DNA from: Paulinella micropora | Taxonomy: Eukaryota; Cercozoa; Imbricatea; Euglyphida; Paulinellidae | NCBI GenBank assembly: GCA_019918135.1 | Contig: WBZZ01001831.1 | Location: 92,001-156,000 of the forward strand | Direction of reading: 5' to 3' | Length of the DNA: 64,000 nucleotides | In this document: positions 62,346-64,000 of the stretch, in pieces | Layout: every line of letters starts with the position of its first letter | Numbering within the stretch: position 1 is the stretch's first letter | Notes under the pieces: generated by a model | The model's database searches: none | Seen by the model: the letters and a program-made list of their open reading frames with translations, nothing else | Told to the model about the DNA's origin: nothing | Translations under genes and position numbers: made by a program

Positions 62346-62523
62346 AAAGGATATGGGAGGGGAGAAGCACGATCTGCCTTCCCCCACCCATCGACTAGAT
62401 GGGACGCGCACACGCTACGGAATGCAAGCCGGGGGGGCTCTTGCGCCGTCCAGTGTCCAGCTCAGTGTCTGGCTTTAATAAAAAAAAAATATTTTAGCTT
62501 AGGCCGGAGCTAGGTGTTTGCTT

Positions 62524-62964
62524 CTAGGGCAGGCCCTTTCTAGCAAGCCACCACCTAGCTCCGGCGTCGCCCAGCGCGACCGCTCGCGTGAAAAGCTCTT
62601 TAGCCTTGGCGCGGTCCTTAGGCACCCCGTCGTCACCAAAGTAATACAGTATGCCCAGCATCTTTAGGGCGCTGGTGTTGTTCTGGGCAGCGGCTCGTCT
62701 GTACCATTCAATAGCCTGAACAATATCTTGTGTCACGCCCTGGCCCCTTTTGTAACAAGCACCGAGCAAGAACTGGGCGGCTGCGTGCCCCTGCGCAGCC
62801 GCCCGCGCATACCATTGCGCTGCCAGGATCAAGTCCTTGGGCACACCCGCGCCTTGCGAGTAGCAGAGCCCGAGGTGGCACTGGTACTGTGCGTCGCCCT
62901 GCGCGGCCGCCAGCGCGTACCGAGCCGCCCTTGTTTTCTGTCTGGCGCTTGGGCTTTGGGCCAT
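62524..62964 (-). CDS. Sel1-repeat protein
   Basis: ATG at 62964 (MAQSPSARQKTRAA), 146 residues. Three to four Sel1-like repeats of ~36 residues, each with the AxxxLGxxYxxGxGVxxDxxxAxxWYxxAAxxG pattern (CYSQGAGVPKDLILAAQWY, CYKRGQGVTQDIVQAIEWY, LYYFGDDGVPKDRAKAKEL). Sel1 solenoids are adaptors, often in ubiquitin/ER quality-control complexes. The 5' flank is an R7 motif with an E2F-like palindrome. A 5'-truncated copy lies at 57780-57985. Confidence 0.85.
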   Translation of the reverse strand: MAQSPSARQKTRAARYALAAAQGDAQYQCHLGLCYSQGAGVPKDLILAAQWYARAAAQGHAAAQFLLGACYKRGQGVTQDIVQAIEWYRRAAAQNNTSALKMLGILYYFGDDGVPKDRAKAKELFTRAVALGDAGARWWLARKGLP

Positions 62965-62965
62965 G

Positions 62966-63070
62966 TCCGAATTTTCCGGCAAAACTTAGTTTTCCAGCTA
63001 TATCACACACCCAGAAATTTGGCGACAAATTTCGGGGCTTAAAAAAAAGAGAAAGGAACAGAGTGCTCGC
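62966..63070. promoter_or_regulatory. R7 promoter-like element upstream of Sel1 gene
   Basis: TTTTCCGGCAAAACTTAG, TTTTCCAGCTATATCACAC, then GAAATTTG-GCGA-CAAATTTC (63012-63031), a near-perfect palindrome. It is adjacent to the Sel1 ATG on the minus strand. The same block precedes the LRR ATG at 63405 in the opposite relative orientation, so it may act in both directions. TTTGGCGA resembles E2F sites. Confidence 0.6.
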
Positions 63071-63106
63071 CAAATCCTAGTCGAGTGTGTCTCCCCCTCC
63101 CCTCTC

Positions 63107-63205
63107 TCTTCTCTCGCCCCTCTTCTTTCTCTCGCCCCTCTTCTTTCTCTCGCCCCTCTTCTTTCTCTCGCCCCTGTCCCTTCTCTCGCCCCTGTCACTG
63201 CCCTC
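63107..63205. repeat. 18-base tandem repeat CTCTCGCCCCTCTTCTTT
   Basis: Four or five copies in a row with the last ones degenerating (CCCCTGTCCCTT). It is non-coding, between the R7 copies. A related CTCGCCCCGCTCCCT tandem occurs near 55360-55400. Confidence 0.8.
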
Positions 63206-63319
63206 GTCCCGCACCTCAGAAGAAAGAGGGGAGGGGGGGGGGGACGGGCAAAAAAAACTTGGTCATTCGCTCAACTCCCCCTAAAAAAAGCCAGCGTTTT
63301 TTCCTGTTGGATACGGTCA

Positions 63320-63404
63320 AGAAAGGCAATACACCGGGGTTTTCTGGCAGAATCTGGTTTTCAGCTATATCACACAAAATCCCGGAAATTTGACGGCAAA
63401 TTTC
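63320..63404 (+). promoter_or_regulatory. R7 promoter-like element directly before LRR start
   Basis: AAGAAAGGCAATACACCGGG, TTTTCTGGCAGAATCTGG, TTTTCAGCTATATCACAC, then GGAAATTTGACGGCAAATTTC ending one base before the ATG. Shared with 62966, 55625, 49524 and others. Confidence 0.6.
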
Positions 63405-63786
63405 ATGCCAAAAAAAAGAACAGCGAATCTAGTTTGCCAAGCGGAGATCCAGGAGCTAGAGTTGAAGGGCTTCGACCGTTTGCAAGCTATAGATTTGCTC
63501 GCAGAACTCGAGGAGTTTACCCTGAGCTGGACATCCCGCGACAGCGACCCGGCCCCCGTGCTGCAGCTCCGACAGCTGCAGCGCCTGAACCTGGCCGGCT
63601 GTACCAACGTGAAAGATGTCTTCCTGCACGGCCTGGCCGAATTTGCCGGGCTCCGCGAATTAGATCTATCGAATTGTGAGGGCATCCGAGGAACGGGGCT
63701 GCCGAGCTTGCTGTCGCTACGCCAGCTCCAGAGCCTCCCTGGGGAGTACCCTCGAGCTGCTGTACAACTACCAACCTCTGGCTTAG
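63405..63786 (+). CDS. LRR protein, short or decayed
   Basis: ATG at 63405 (MPKKRTANLVCQAEIQ) immediately after R7. Canonical LRRs follow: LQRLNLAGCTNVKDVF and LRELDLSNCEGIRGTGL, the cysteine-containing type found in F-box/LRR proteins. LRR signal stops near 63780, before a C14 run; the frame itself stays open further. An apparent sister start at 49572 (MPETKKRKN) suggests a gene family. Confidence 0.5.
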
Positions 63787-63861
63787 TAAGAGGAGGGGGA
63801 TTCTCTCGTGCCCCCCCCCCCCCCAGGCAAACAACCCTCATTTTTCCCTCTGCGCCCCTGC

Positions 63862-64000
63862 ATGTCAGGCCAGCACCACGAAGACGAGAGACCCCGCAAG
63901 CGCCGCTGCCAGGAACCCGCGCATCGGCTGCTGTCCCTGCCCGACAGCATCTGGTGGCTCATACGGGATTTCGCGCCTGCCAGCTTGGTGTCACTAGAGC
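63862..64000 (+). CDS. F-box protein, 3'-partial
   Basis: ATG at 63862 (MSGQHHEDERPRKRRC, a basic N-terminus) followed by LLSLPDSIWWLIRDFAPASL, an F-box-like helix pair (LPxxIxxxIxxFxPxxxL). It runs off the window, so the substrate-binding part, probably LRRs, is not seen. Confidence 0.55.
   Translation, partial: MSGQHHEDERPRKRRCQEPAHRLLSLPDSIWWLIRDFAPASLVSLE

Noticed and set aside
48200-62350. CRISPR array, retroelement or LTR pair
   Set aside because: The repeats are long, diverged, purine-rich and unevenly spaced, with no unique spacers, no reverse transcriptase and no paired terminal repeats around a coding body.
1-64000. Firm assignment to a named virus family
   Set aside because: No capsid, packaging ATPase or DNA polymerase is visible in this window; helicases, kinase, USP and HNH genes alone cannot decide the family or exclude a cellular source.

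Overview
The window looks like part of a large, compact, GC-rich DNA virus or virus-like replicon of a eukaryote; a gene-dense protist segment is the main alternative. For this reading: genes sit close together on both strands with no clear spliceosomal introns, AATAAA/ATTAAA motifs lie at or next to stop codons, TATA-like boxes precede some starts, and the gene mix fits large nuclear DNA viruses: an SF3 (D5-type) helicase with primase-type zinc fingers, a RecD-like SF1 helicase, HNH proteins, a protein kinase, a ubiquitin-specific protease, MYND fingers, F-box and leucine-rich-repeat (LRR) proteins, a Sel1 protein and many membrane or secreted glycoproteins. Against certainty: no capsid, packaging ATPase or DNA polymerase gene is visible here. 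Because I read it as virus-like, I give only the approximate number of breaks for interrupted loci, not the individual changes.

Layout. 0-10 kb: end of a mucin-like surface protein, a double-MYND protein, an HNH remnant, an LRR protein, a long RecD-like helicase and an unknown protein. 9.8-19 kb: a small two-helix membrane protein and a very large secreted EGF/FG-GAP glycoprotein locus. 19-28 kb: ubiquitin-specific protease, unknown protein, LRR protein, second double-MYND protein, another LRR locus and a lipid-anchored-type protein. 28-37 kb: methyltransferase-like protein, membrane protein, zinc-finger/HNH protein, protein kinase, a small tandem-repeat protein and a third MYND locus. 37-42 kb: primase-finger/SF3-helicase locus, a large palindromic MITE-like element and an unknown protein. 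42-47 kb: unknown genes and a truncated copy of the 3.2 kb LRR gene. 48-63 kb: a repeat-rich 'graveyard' in which ends of the window's own gene families recur in direct orientation between a few surviving genes (a two-helix membrane protein, an F-box/LRR locus and a Sel1 protein). 63-64 kb: an LRR gene and the start of an F-box gene.

How the genes may work together. The MYND, F-box, LRR, Sel1 and USP genes together suggest manipulation of host ubiquitin and signalling complexes. The SF3 and RecD-like helicases and the HNH protein form a DNA replication/repair set. The signal-peptide and membrane proteins would be envelope or host-surface components.

Three non-coding features stand out. Long G-run/C-run hairpins or purine tracts sit 5' of most genes. 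A two-hairpin palindromic element lies in frame inside two unrelated genes. A palindromic, E2F-site-like motif lies next to the start codons of the Sel1 and LRR genes.
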